Positions 30,530 through 38,794 of a stretch of 64,000 nucleotides of DNA are shown piece by piece. The DNA comes from Aurantiochytrium sp. KH105. Taxonomy: Eukaryota; Sar; Bigyra; Thraustochytrida; Thraustochytriidae. A program made the position numbers and the translations under genes. Below the pieces are notes generated by a model. That model was not told where the DNA came from. It saw only the letters and a list, made by a program, of their open reading frames with translations, and ran no database searches. The stretch covers positions 192,603 through 256,602 of the forward strand of contig BGKB01000083.1 in the NCBI GenBank assembly GCA_003116975.1, in the 5' to 3' direction. Within the stretch, counting starts at the first letter, position 1. Each line of letters begins with the position of its first letter.

Positions 30530-31499
30530 CTAAACTGTCCCTTTCAAGCCTACGCAGACAGCGAAGACATATTTTCTGGACAGCTGGCGTGGTCGCGTCA
30601 GTTATGGGTTGCAGCGGGAATGGTCATTGGTGAGATTGTTGCCGACACCATTTGCGTTACGTACGAGACCGCGGTGCACAAATTGCCAGTTTTGGAGACC
30701 TGGCATAGAATAAGTCCGCGGGTCATTTTTCTCTGTGTCGGAATTGCATCTTCTGTCAGCGTTGCAGCGATGGCGGTTGGCTCGATCCTGGCAAGTGGAT
30801 CCTCGGCTGATTGTACGTCGATGAACGTTTGCTATTGCATGGGCACACCCTCCATGCGCTCAGGCTCGCTGCGCGAGCGATATTGCGAGCGTCTGTATCC
30901 GCTTTCAGCTGGCGAGCCGTACGGACTGCAAGCTGCCTTTGTCACGGGATACGAGACGGGTCTAGAGTGGCCGATCTCGCGAATTGATGCAGAGCTCGTG
31001 CAGCCTTTACGAGACACGGTCTCTTTGGCAACCGTGATTTCTACCGGCAGTATTGACAGCTTCCCCGCGACGGAGGAATCACTCGAGATAGGGCGCTTAG
31101 TACTGGACCGAGATTTCGGGTTCAAGGAGGTGAATGCAATGGCCACTTTCGTTCTCGTGGAAGGATTACCTAATGAAGAGCCAGCAATCGTTGCGAGAAA
31201 CGGAACTTTGTGCGAAGAAAGGATTCCGATGGTGTCTTTGCGCGCCCCGACGGCAAACCTCTTTCGTTTGGCGGTGGACGATCTCTTGGGTCACCAGAAC
31301 GCAAGCTTTGTGCCGTACAGCCACGTTTGTCCGTAAAGAACTGGTTGATGTGCACTCGTATACCATTTTGTTTTTGAAAATTAAAATTAAGCCTGGACCT
31401 CGCGATCGATTTCTTGACGATGTGTCATAATTCGCAATAGCATCATCTTTGAACATCTTTTGTTTCTATTTGTGGTATAAGTTCAGGTAAGAGCCACGG

Positions 31500-32363
31500 C
31501 TAGGCTTCGTGCATGTAGGTGGTTCCAATAAACATGGAGGCCACCGTTCGCTTCTTTTTTCTGTCGTGCCACAGATAATGAGCATTCAGAGAAACGTGCA
31601 CCAAAATGAGAGTCACAGTCCCGCCCACGAGGAACCCAAGCTCGCGGAGATTGCCACCATCGACGAAAGGATCGAAGAAATCCTGCAGACGCATGCGCTT
31701 GTATTGAGCCTCTGGTGTTGGGAAGACGAAAATATGGCGCCATCTTGCAAATCTCGTCAGCTGAACGATGCCATAGACGAAGCCGAAAGCAGAGCCTACA
31801 AATGCTGCAGCCTGGACATAGTATAGAAGATTCAGTGGATAGCGGTGCGGAAATCGTTTGTCGGTGACGCGGACCATGACAACAGTCATGTAGATAAAGA
31901 TCGCGAGCACCGTTGCCATGGTCAAGTAAATAAAAGCCTCAATAAGTGACCATCCGAGCCATGCGTGGTATCTCAACAAGTAGTTTTGGTCAATGGTCAT
32001 GTTCACTGCGACAAAGTCGTCCCGCAGAATTGTATAGCTACGTTGAATTTCCCTTAACGAAAAGGTGCCTGGCGTCTGACCGTTGATGAGATAGAGTTCG
32101 TAGCCATCAACTACAGCCTGCGCAAGCACTTTCGATTCGCTTAGAGAAGGCGTCTCGGTGTTGTTGGCCAAGAGTGCGGCTACTGAAGTGGCAAAGAAGA
32201 GAGAAGTTGCGAGCACGAGAATATAGGAGCGCTTCTCGACGATGCGAAAATCGAGATCCAAGGCACGCGCGTCGAGCAAGGCGACGAAGCGAGCTAGACA
32301 AGCGTCAGCATACGTTAGCACGCTCGACAAGCTCCACGCCTCCTTTCCTGTCTCAGAAGTCAT
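31500..32363 (-). CDS. Four-pass membrane protein, unrecognised family (copy A)
   Basis: 287 residues. Hydrophobic segments lie about 46-67, 130-158, 173-200 and 238-262. A probable extracellular loop between the first two holds NMT and NNT glycosylation sequons. The conserved tract ARALDLDFRIVEKR before segment 1, and YPLNLLYYVQAAAF entering segment 3, are shared with the gene at 33450. The two genes are divergently placed with 1.1 kb between starts. The ends of 31336 and 31500 are convergent. No known family is recognised; the four-helix layout alone does not define a function. Confidence 0.75.
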   Translation of the reverse strand: MTSETGKEAWSLSSVLTYADACLARFVALLDARALDLDFRIVEKRSYILVLATSLFFATSVAALLANNTETPSLSESKVLAQAVVDGYELYLINGQTPGTFSLREIQRSYTILRDDFVAVNMTIDQNYLLRYHAWLGWSLIEAFIYLTMATVLAIFIYMTVVMVRVTDKRFPHRYPLNLLYYVQAAAFVGSAFGFVYGIVQLTRFARWRHIFVFPTPEAQYKRMRLQDFFDPFVDGGNLRELGFLVGGTVTLILVHVSLNAHYLWHDRKKKRTVASMFIGTTYMHEA

Positions 32364-33449
32364 TGTTTGCGATACGTCGTTCGATCAGTTCGCCAGAGCC
32401 CAGTTTTCGCTTTGCTGCATGCACGTTGTTCAGGGTCTGCCGAAAGCAAGAAGACCAAATCCATCCCTCGAAAATGTGTGCAACGACCCCGTAGCTAGTT
32501 GCAAGGTCGCCTCAGGTCCATTCGATAGCCGGGGTACCCGGTTCTTCTTCCGCGGAAGTCGCGTCACCTTCCAAAGGCCGGCGCAGACCACAGCACGAAG
32601 TGCGTGCGCGTCCTCGCCCCTGCCCCACCCATCCACATCTATTTATCCATCCATCCCGGACGCCTTTTCGACACACCGCTCTCCACGCTTGAGGCGATCT
32701 TCTTCGCCGCGATCAACGCGATCATCGTGAGCACCTCTACACCGGCCACGGCACCAGCTCAAGTTCTCTGGATCCACCAAGCACCCATGCGGCGGCCGCC
32801 CTCATCGAGAACCTGCCGTGGGTCGTTGACCGCGCCGCGGGCTTTTCCGAGGCTAGAAGGTGCGAGGATCCGCCCCGCTGCCCTTACTGTTAGGCAGAAC
32901 AAGGCTTGCTGTGGGGCCTTGCCGATGTCTTCTTCCATGAAGGAGAGAGCGTCCTGGAGAACTTATCGACCGCAGCCTAACAGGCGCGCTTTCGCCCCTG
33001 CCGTGCTCCCACGAGGGGCCAGCAAGCCGGAGGCGAGCCGCGGCCGTAGCCGCGTTGACGGGCCCGGCGTCGAGAGCGTGCAGCCTGGCGTGGAGATGAT
33101 CTCGATGGGGCCGTGACAGGAGGAAGAGAGCCCACGTCCGTCGATCCGTTCGAATCCGGGTTAAGATTCCGACTGATACGTGCGCGCATAGTGTCAGCTC
33201 AGCGCAAACCTTCCGTGGTTGGAGCGCGTACCCCGAGGACCCAAACGGTTGCAAGAGAAAGCGTCTGACTGACAGCGAGTATAGTCCTGCGCGCGTGCCG
33301 GGCAAACAGCAGACACCAAACGCAAAGAAGCAACCGCGACCGACAGATAGATCGACTGCTTGATCGACAGATCGAGTGGCTGAAGAAGAACAAGGGAAAC
33401 AAACCAAGCAGTAGCAAGAAAAGTCAAGAGCAATAACAAGGTTGGAGAG
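32364..33449. other. Divergent intergenic region, possible spliced remnant
   Basis: About 1.1 kb. Overlapping long open frames here lack domains. One short frame (about 32694-32890, plus strand) has protein-like composition, including ENLPWVVDRAAGFSEA, and ends PRCPYC before TAG, but has no start and an in-frame stop just upstream. ATCC/TATC low-complexity sequence lies at 32636-32660. Most likely promoter and 5' leaders of the two membrane-protein genes, with a small unresolved exon possible. Confidence 0.35.
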
Positions 33450-34517
33450 ATGGCCTACGTGAACTGTGCACCGGAGGAGCAGAACTCGTGCAAGACGGCG
33501 ATAAAAATGGCATGTTTGCCGGTGTCGACTGCCCAGGGTGCCCTTTCGCGCTTCTTCTCGTATGCGGAATTATACCTCGCAAGGATAATCGGCATCATCG
33601 ATGCGCGCGTGCTGGACCTCGACTTTCACTTGATCGAGAAGCGCTTAAACCTGCTCGTCCTCGCGACATCGCTGCTCTTTGGTGCGACGGCTGCGGCTAT
33701 CTTTGCTGACCCGATCGCCCGGCCCACTGCAGATGTGTACTTTGAGATTGCGGAGCACTATTTAGGGGCTGCCAGGCAATACGAGGACGAAGGTTATACT
33801 CCAGGTATGTACTCGCAAAGCGAGATCGACGCAATTGAAGAATTAATGGTGATGACCGACGGGAATTTTACCGAGGCCAACGCGGAGTACTGGCAAAAGA
33901 GTATTTTGGCGGACTACTACAACCAGATGGGCGCGGTGATCATTGAGTCATACACTTACCTCATGACTGCAATCATCTTTTCTATCGTGACATATTTCAC
34001 TGTCGTGATGATGCGAAACCCCAAGCCGCATGAGGAGAAAGCACACGTCCAGCCTGCCGGGCAAGATGGAGATCTTTCGGGTACAAAGTCGGCGACTGGG
34101 GACGCGAAGAAGCAGAGCCGGTTCCCGCTAAATGTACTGTACTACTGCCAGGCGTTTAGCTTTTTCTTTTCCGTCTTTGCGTTTGTGTTTGGTTCGCTGC
34201 AGCTCATTCGGTTTGCAAAGTGGAGGCTCATTTTTACCTATTCATCCACGGTGGCGCAGTACTATCGTATGAGGATGCAGGACGTGTACGATCCCTACGT
34301 TGTTGACGGGCAACTCAAGGCACCTGGTTTCATTGTGATCTTTACCATTCTTCTCTTGAGCTTCGCCGTCATCAACAATCTTACCGAGGTTTACCATGAT
34401 ATGGTTCTCAAGAGAACCCTTCCGGAAATGTACATTGGTTACAAGTTTTTGCGTCACAATCCGATCGCGCCGAAGAAAGAAGCTGCGCGCACTTCGAGCC
34501 GATCTTTGGTGCCTTAA
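33450..34517 (+). CDS. Four-pass membrane protein, unrecognised family (copy B)
   Basis: 355 residues, paralog of the divergent gene at 31500-32363. Shared landmarks are ARVLDLDFHLIEKR, LLVLATSLLFGAT, FPLNVLYYCQAF and MRMQDVYDPYV. It is longer because of a charged insertion between segments 2 and 3 (about 190-225, HEEKAHVQPAGQ...KKQS) and a longer basic tail. An NFT sequon lies in the first loop. Function unknown. The stop is 79 bp before the left 38-bp repeat of the putative mobile element. Confidence 0.78.
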   Translation: MAYVNCAPEEQNSCKTAIKMACLPVSTAQGALSRFFSYAELYLARIIGIIDARVLDLDFHLIEKRLNLLVLATSLLFGATAAAIFADPIARPTADVYFEIAEHYLGAARQYEDEGYTPGMYSQSEIDAIEELMVMTDGNFTEANAEYWQKSILADYYNQMGAVIIESYTYLMTAIIFSIVTYFTVVMMRNPKPHEEKAHVQPAGQDGDLSGTKSATGDAKKQSRFPLNVLYYCQAFSFFFSVFAFVFGSLQLIRFAKWRLIFTYSSTVAQYYRMRMQDVYDPYVVDGQLKAPGFIVIFTILLLSFAVINNLTEVYHDMVLKRTLPEMYIGYKFLRHNPIAPKKEAARTSSRSLVP

Positions 34518-34595
34518 TTAAAAAAAAAAACATCAGAAAATGCGTATCGAAAAGAGCTGCATTTCCGCGAGTGATTTGTTGGATTTCGTGGATAA

Positions 34596-34633
34596 TTGTC
34601 ACACCGCAAACACACAAGAAAACATGTTATAGG
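34596..34633 (+). repeat. 38-bp direct repeat, left copy
   Basis: Begins TTGTCACACCG and ends with TAGG, with AAACACACAAGAAAACATG inside. It differs from the right copy at two positions (12th base C versus T; 34th base A versus C). Confidence 0.9.
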
Positions 34634-34813
34634 AATAACTAATGCATATTTCAACGGACCAGGCACAGCGCGATCAAATTTAAAATGATGAGTTAATATG
34701 GAGCGAGGTCTGGTGGGAACGACGCACGTCTCTAGCGTTTTGGATAGGTGGTCCTAGTGGGGTGGCAGCGCCCTCGGAACTCGCCTCTTCCGGGGCCGAA
34801 AATGGGTTGCGCG

Positions 34814-34871
34814 GTTGAGAGTTGAGTTGACAGTGAGTCAACTGGCCGATCGACTCGACTCAACTCTCAAC
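34814..34871. repeat. Inverted repeat, 14-bp perfect arms
   Basis: GTTGAGAGTTGAGT at 34814-34827 pairs with its complement at 34858-34871. With one mismatch the pairing extends to 17 bp, leaving a loop of about 24-30 nt. It lies between the left direct repeat and the kinase gene. Confidence 0.85.
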
Positions 34872-35094
34872 TGGAACCTTCGAAACTCTCAAATGGAACT
34901 TTCGGAACTTTGGCTCGTGCCGACTGCGAACGGCGCAATCACGAGCCCGCGAAAGAGACTGGCTGGTCGATTGGGTTCCGCAACCCGCTCTGGTCGGTAG
35001 TGGTTCCTAGGGGCTTGCTACTTGGTCGGCTTTGCTTTGCACAAGGCCGGATCGGAGGCGCGGGTACGAACGGCGGGACGGCCTGGCAGACCCG

Positions 35095-35312
35095 AAACGC
35101 GAGGCACAGGCAGACAGACAGGCAGGCGGGCAGGCAGACAGACCCGGGCGGGCGCGTGCTGGCGCGTGCTGGCGCGGACAGGCGGGCAGGCCGGCGCGGG
35201 CAGGCAGGCGCGGGCAGGCGCGGGCAGGCGCGGGCAGGCGCGGGCAGGCAGGCGCGGGCACAGGCAGGCGCGACAGACAGGCGCGAGGCAGGCGCGGGCA
35301 GGCGCGGGCAGG
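35095..35312. repeat. GC-rich minisatellite before the kinase gene
   Basis: Degenerate tandem units of the type CAGGCGCGGG and CAGGCAGACAGA fill the stretch directly before the preferred ATG. The reading frame of the next gene stays open through it, so very long N-terminal Arg/Ala/Gly extensions are possible but unlikely. Confidence 0.85.
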
Positions 35313-37691
35313 ATGTCGTCCAGAGCGGATAGAGCGGCAGCGAGGGCGGCGAAAGCGTCGGCGAGGGCTTCGCGCGACGAGGAAGACGCCGAGGACGACG
35401 ACTCCGAGGAAGACCGCGTCAACGAGGAGGCCAATCGGGCTGTTAACAAAGAGACCGAAAGGGCCTTCAAGTCACCCAAGGCGTTTATGGCGTACGCGAC
35501 CACGGAACGCGTGAGTGGCTGGGTGGACGCGGATCTTGCCGACGCGAGGGAGGCTCTAGATATGGCGAATGCCGCATACACTGCATTCGAGAAGCTGGAG
35601 GGCAAATTCTCCACCAGAGACGCGAACATGTTACGAGACCGCTTGAAGGAGGCACGTTTACAGCTCACGACCCGGTTACTCGAGGTGTCGACTTCTGCGC
35701 TCGAGGTGTCGACTTCTGCGCTCCAAACGGTGAGAAAGCCGCTCGGTGAGCTGTTGAACCAGAATTTTGCGATCAACATCATTCGGAACCCCTTGTACTC
35801 GAGCACCTCGAGAACGTCCACTACCCGGTCCCTTACGGAAGAGAGAGCGAACGTCAAGTTCCTTTTTCCAGCCAGTGTCTCGTTGTGGACCACCTTCGAG
35901 ATCGATGTCGGGGTGAACGAAATTGAGTCGACGTGCGGTAACGAGACGATGACCACCGGTGACTGGCATGTGCTGAGGAGCTTCGATTGTGGCAAGTCTG
36001 AGGCCTTTGCACTGAGCGCCATGTCTGAGGCGGTTCTCAATGGTGTCCAACGCTATTTCGAGAGCAACTTCCCGTCAGAGGGGGTCACGATGGACCGCGA
36101 AGAGGGCCATTGGCTGGGCATGCGCGTGGACGTCTCCTGGACGCGGGCCAGGCGTCAGGCTGACCTAGATAAGCTGGGTCTTCTCTCGACCTATCGCGAG
36201 TCGAACACGGAGAACCCAACGATCGTTTTTCTTGTGCACGAGCACAAAGCTCCGTATGTTTTCCCCTTCCAGCCAGATAGCGAGTTCGAGAATAGGGCGA
36301 GAAGAGGTGCGAGAGTGAGGCGCGTGTCGCGCCGATCGCAGTCTTCGCAGTCCTCGCAATCTTCCGGCCCGTCGGAAGCCCCCGAAAACATGCGATTTAG
36401 CTCACAGCCTCGGCTCGACCTTTTGTGGGCACGCTACATGGCGTCTACGTATAAAGCCTCAGTGCTCATGTTCGTGGGGCCGATCCTACAGACCTTCACC
36501 TATATGATCCAGTCTGGTTTGAAGTACGCCGTTCTCTCCACCACCGACAAGACGTGGTTCTTCCTCCGCGACGAGCACGGCCGGCTGTTCGTATCCAACG
36601 CTTACACCGCAACCGCTGGTTTCGGGACCGTCACGACGCGGCGGGCCTACTTTGCGCTCGTCAACGCTGCTCTGCGCGACCCGGGCGCAACCGGTATGGG
36701 CCTCACCCCGGGTGATGGCTCCCTGTACGAGGCGATGCAGAACTCCGGGTCGGCGGCGACGGCATCGTTCGCGGATATTCTCGCCGGGGGCGATCTGAGC
36801 GGGGACTGGCAAGACACAGCGAACGCCGTCTCCGACAGATTCGCGGAGTTTGTCAAGGGCTTTTTTAAGGACCACGGTTCAGGCCAAGACGATTCGGTCC
36901 TCAAAGCCCGCGAGGCGTTGCAGACTCTGCGCCGGTGTTTGCCCCTCGCCGAGGACGACTTCTGTATCCCGAGACCGGCGGACTGTGTCAGTTTGGGGCA
37001 CTCGGACCGCACGATCGTGGACCGGTGCAACTCGGCCGGCCTCGAGATGATCTTTAAGCGCTGGGTCTACGATATCGCGCCGAGAGACCCGACGAAGAAC
37101 GACGCCGCACAGGCTGCGATGGAGAACGAACGGCGTATGTACACGGGGCCTTTGCGCGAGGCGCAAGGCTTCGCGGTTCCGTTTCTCATCTACGCCGGGT
37201 CCTGGGCGTCGCTGCCCTACGTGCTGGCCGTCACGGACGAGGGCGAGTCGCTTCAGCACCTCCTGGCCAGCGCAAAAGACTGGAGCGAGCAGGTGATCAT
37301 CCTGGACACCAACTTTGAGTCTGCCCGCGCGGCTCTCCTGACCATGCACCGGCTCGGCGTCGTCCACGGGGACATGGCCGAGCGCAACATCGTCATTCAC
37401 CCGGAGCGCGGCGCGAAGATCATTGACCTGGAGAACGCGCGGGAGTCGACCGACCCGGACGAGTTCCGGCGCGAGATGGCGACGCTCTGCTCGATTTTCA
37501 ACCGGTCCGAGACAGGCACTCCACTGCACAAGCGCAAGACGGCCAAGATCAAGATGAGACAGTCCTCGTGGCGCAGCGGTATCGCACGGTTTCTCGGCTT
37601 CGGCGGCCCTGTCGGCGGGTGCGAAAACACGACCGAGGCAAAGTTCCCGTGCGGGCTCGGTGAAGACAGGTTTTGCCTCCCGCATAAGTGA
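35313..37691 (+). CDS. Crinkler-like protein with kinase-type C-terminus
   Basis: 792 residues from Met 35313, chosen because it directly follows the minisatellite; the frame is open to 35022. Residues 1-60 are Ala/Arg- then Glu/Asp-rich. A middle domain includes LQTFTYMIQSGLKYAVLSTT followed by TWFFLRD (about 380-420), which resembles the nuclease-like segment found in Crinkler and related fungal and oomycete proteins. The C-terminal part is kinase-like: AQGFAVPFLIYAG (hinge side), catalytic loop H685-G-D687-MAERN, and D705-L-E in place of DFG. A clear glycine-rich loop is not visible, so ATP use is uncertain. Crinkler proteins act as effectors or intracellular conflict proteins in several eukaryotes. 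Here the gene sits inside a candidate mobile element. The assignment rests on motif pattern only. Confidence 0.65.
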   Translation: MSSRADRAAARAAKASARASRDEEDAEDDDSEEDRVNEEANRAVNKETERAFKSPKAFMAYATTERVSGWVDADLADAREALDMANAAYTAFEKLEGKFSTRDANMLRDRLKEARLQLTTRLLEVSTSALEVSTSALQTVRKPLGELLNQNFAINIIRNPLYSSTSRTSTTRSLTEERANVKFLFPASVSLWTTFEIDVGVNEIESTCGNETMTTGDWHVLRSFDCGKSEAFALSAMSEAVLNGVQRYFESNFPSEGVTMDREEGHWLGMRVDVSWTRARRQADLDKLGLLSTYRESNTENPTIVFLVHEHKAPYVFPFQPDSEFENRARRGARVRRVSRRSQSSQSSQSSGPSEAPENMRFSSQPRLDLLWARYMASTYKASVLMFVGPILQTFTYMIQSGLKYAVLSTTDKTWFFLRDEHGRLFVSNAYTATAGFGTVTTRRAYFALVNAALRDPGATGMGLTPGDGSLYEAMQNSGSAATASFADILAGGDLSGDWQDTANAVSDRFAEFVKGFFKDHGSGQDDSVLKAREALQTLRRCLPLAEDDFCIPRPADCVSLGHSDRTIVDRCNSAGLEMIFKRWVYDIAPRDPTKNDAAQAAMENERRMYTGPLREAQGFAVPFLIYAGSWASLPYVLAVTDEGESLQHLLASAKDWSEQVIILDTNFESARAALLTMHRLGVVHGDMAERNIVIHPERGAKIIDLENARESTDPDEFRREMATLCSIFNRSETGTPLHKRKTAKIKMRQSSWRSGIARFLGFGGPVGGCENTTEAKFPCGLGEDRFCLPHK

Positions 37692-37748
37692 TTTTTAATT
37701 GAAGAATAAGGAATGGCGAGGAAGAGTTAAGAAAGTTCTAAAAAATCG

Positions 37749-37786
37749 TTTTGTTTGTTTGTTTGTTTGTTTGTTTGTTTGTTTGT
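37749..37786. repeat. TTTG tetranucleotide microsatellite
   Basis: About nine copies of TTTG in the 103-bp gap between the convergent kinase-type and ATPase genes. Confidence 0.95.
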
Positions 37787-37794
37787 CAGTTGAC

Positions 37795-38616
37795 CTAAAT
37801 TTCGGACTCCGACCTCCCGCGACCGCGGCGGAAGACAAGTAACTTCCTCTTCGCCTTCTTGGGAGTCGTCACGTACTTTTTGCGATTCCTTTTGTAATCT
37901 CGTGCCTCGGCTTCCAGGTACGCTTTGAGAGCACTTATCGCGTCTGATTTTGCTCGATCCGTGTTAAGAGCTGCGAAATTCAGTTGGTCGAGCAGGTCCG
38001 ACTCTAGCTTTGCGGCGCGTAGGCTGATGACGGACTCGGAGACCTCTCTCACAATCCGCTTTAAGAATACGTCGTCCCTTTCAATTTGCGGATAATGCAT
38101 CAGCGTCGAGTAAATCATGTTAGCACGCGCTCGTCTGTCCGGCTGCTCGACCAAAATCTTGGTCTGGAAACGTGACATGAGAGCGTTCAGACCGGGGTCA
38201 TCCATGAACATGCTTAGCTTCTCGTTGGTGTTTACCGCAAAACTGATTGTCGGGTGCATTGTTTCAGCGGCCTTGAACGCTGTCGAGTATTCTTTCAGGT
38301 ATTGTTCGGCCTCGTCGAACAGGATGATCACCCTTTCACCGTTGGCCTGGAGATGTTCTGCGTAATTGAAGGCGTTGTCGAGGGTCCGGTCGAACCCTCC
38401 CACGAGCATTTCGCTGCCGGAGCCTTTTACGCGCACAACCTTGGTCCCCTTGTATTGAAAGTAGTCGAACAGAGCCGACTTACCCGTTCCTCCGGGGCCA
38501 TACAGGAAGAGCGTCGCGCGTGTGTTTCTAGCACCGATATTGTCATCGATAGACCTCGCCCAGTCGGGTTTAGTTGTGATTACGTTTCCGGGTTTTTCGT
38601 TCGCGGCCCAGATCAT
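37795..38616 (-). CDS. AAA+ ATPase of the putative mobile element
   Basis: 273 residues from Met 38616. Walker A is GPGGTGKS at 40-47, Walker B ILFDEAEQ near 97-104, a sensor-1-like Asn lies in FAVNTNEK, and a possible arginine finger in LMSRFQ. The C-terminus is Lys/Arg-rich (KKAKRKLLVFRRGRGR) and could bind nucleic acid. The frame remains open upstream of the Met to 38672 (VASARKTQKVDATEWGK...), so the true start or a 3' splice site may lie there. AAA+ ATPases of this size often act as remodelling partners of transposition or packaging proteins; here that is inference from context. Confidence 0.8.
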   Translation of the reverse strand: MIWAANEKPGNVITTKPDWARSIDDNIGARNTRATLFLYGPGGTGKSALFDYFQYKGTKVVRVKGSGSEMLVGGFDRTLDNAFNYAEHLQANGERVIILFDEAEQYLKEYSTAFKAAETMHPTISFAVNTNEKLSMFMDDPGLNALMSRFQTKILVEQPDRRARANMIYSTLMHYPQIERDDVFLKRIVREVSESVISLRAAKLESDLLDQLNFAALNTDRAKSDAISALKAYLEAEARDYKRNRKKYVTTPKKAKRKLLVFRRGRGRSESEI

Positions 38617-38794
38617 CTTGCCCCACTCAGTGGCGTCGACTTTTTGCGTTTTTCGGGCCGAGGCTACACCCTATTTCGGCAAAACTATTTCGGGCGGGTG
38701 TCGTGTCACCTTAGACCATTAAGGAGTTTTTTTAGGGGACTAAACATCGGTTACGTGTTAACTTCCGGTGAAACCGCCGTCAACGGCCTAAAAG

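Larger units (their letters stand above)
28255..31336 (+). pseudogene. Second copy of the multipass membrane protein, split by an insertion
   Basis: The N-terminal part (28255-29424, about 390 residues) and the C-terminal part (from about 30530 to TAA 31334-31336) both align with the paralog at 25828-27852, including the RLARLLAAS-type tract, ICEMIGEYMSI and the Cys-rich end. In the paralog the two parts are contiguous. Here the frame runs off into foreign sequence after TPL and stops at 29458-29460. Joining the codon for L at 29422-29424 directly to 30533 would keep the frame and give the same length as copy 1, so about 1.1 kb was inserted. The shared CTA on both sides (29422-29424, 30530-30532) may be part of a target duplication. 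Unless spliced or rescued, the gene is broken. The single N at 30529 leaves an assembly artefact possible. Confidence 0.8.

Noticed and set aside
33140-33165. GTTCGAATCC resembling a tRNA T-loop
   Set aside because: The flanking bases do not form the required 5-bp T stem, and no cloverleaf fits upstream.
32604-33407. Long open frames on both strands between the divergent four-pass genes
   Set aside because: They overlap each other, lack domains and have Arg/Ala/Pro-rich random composition.
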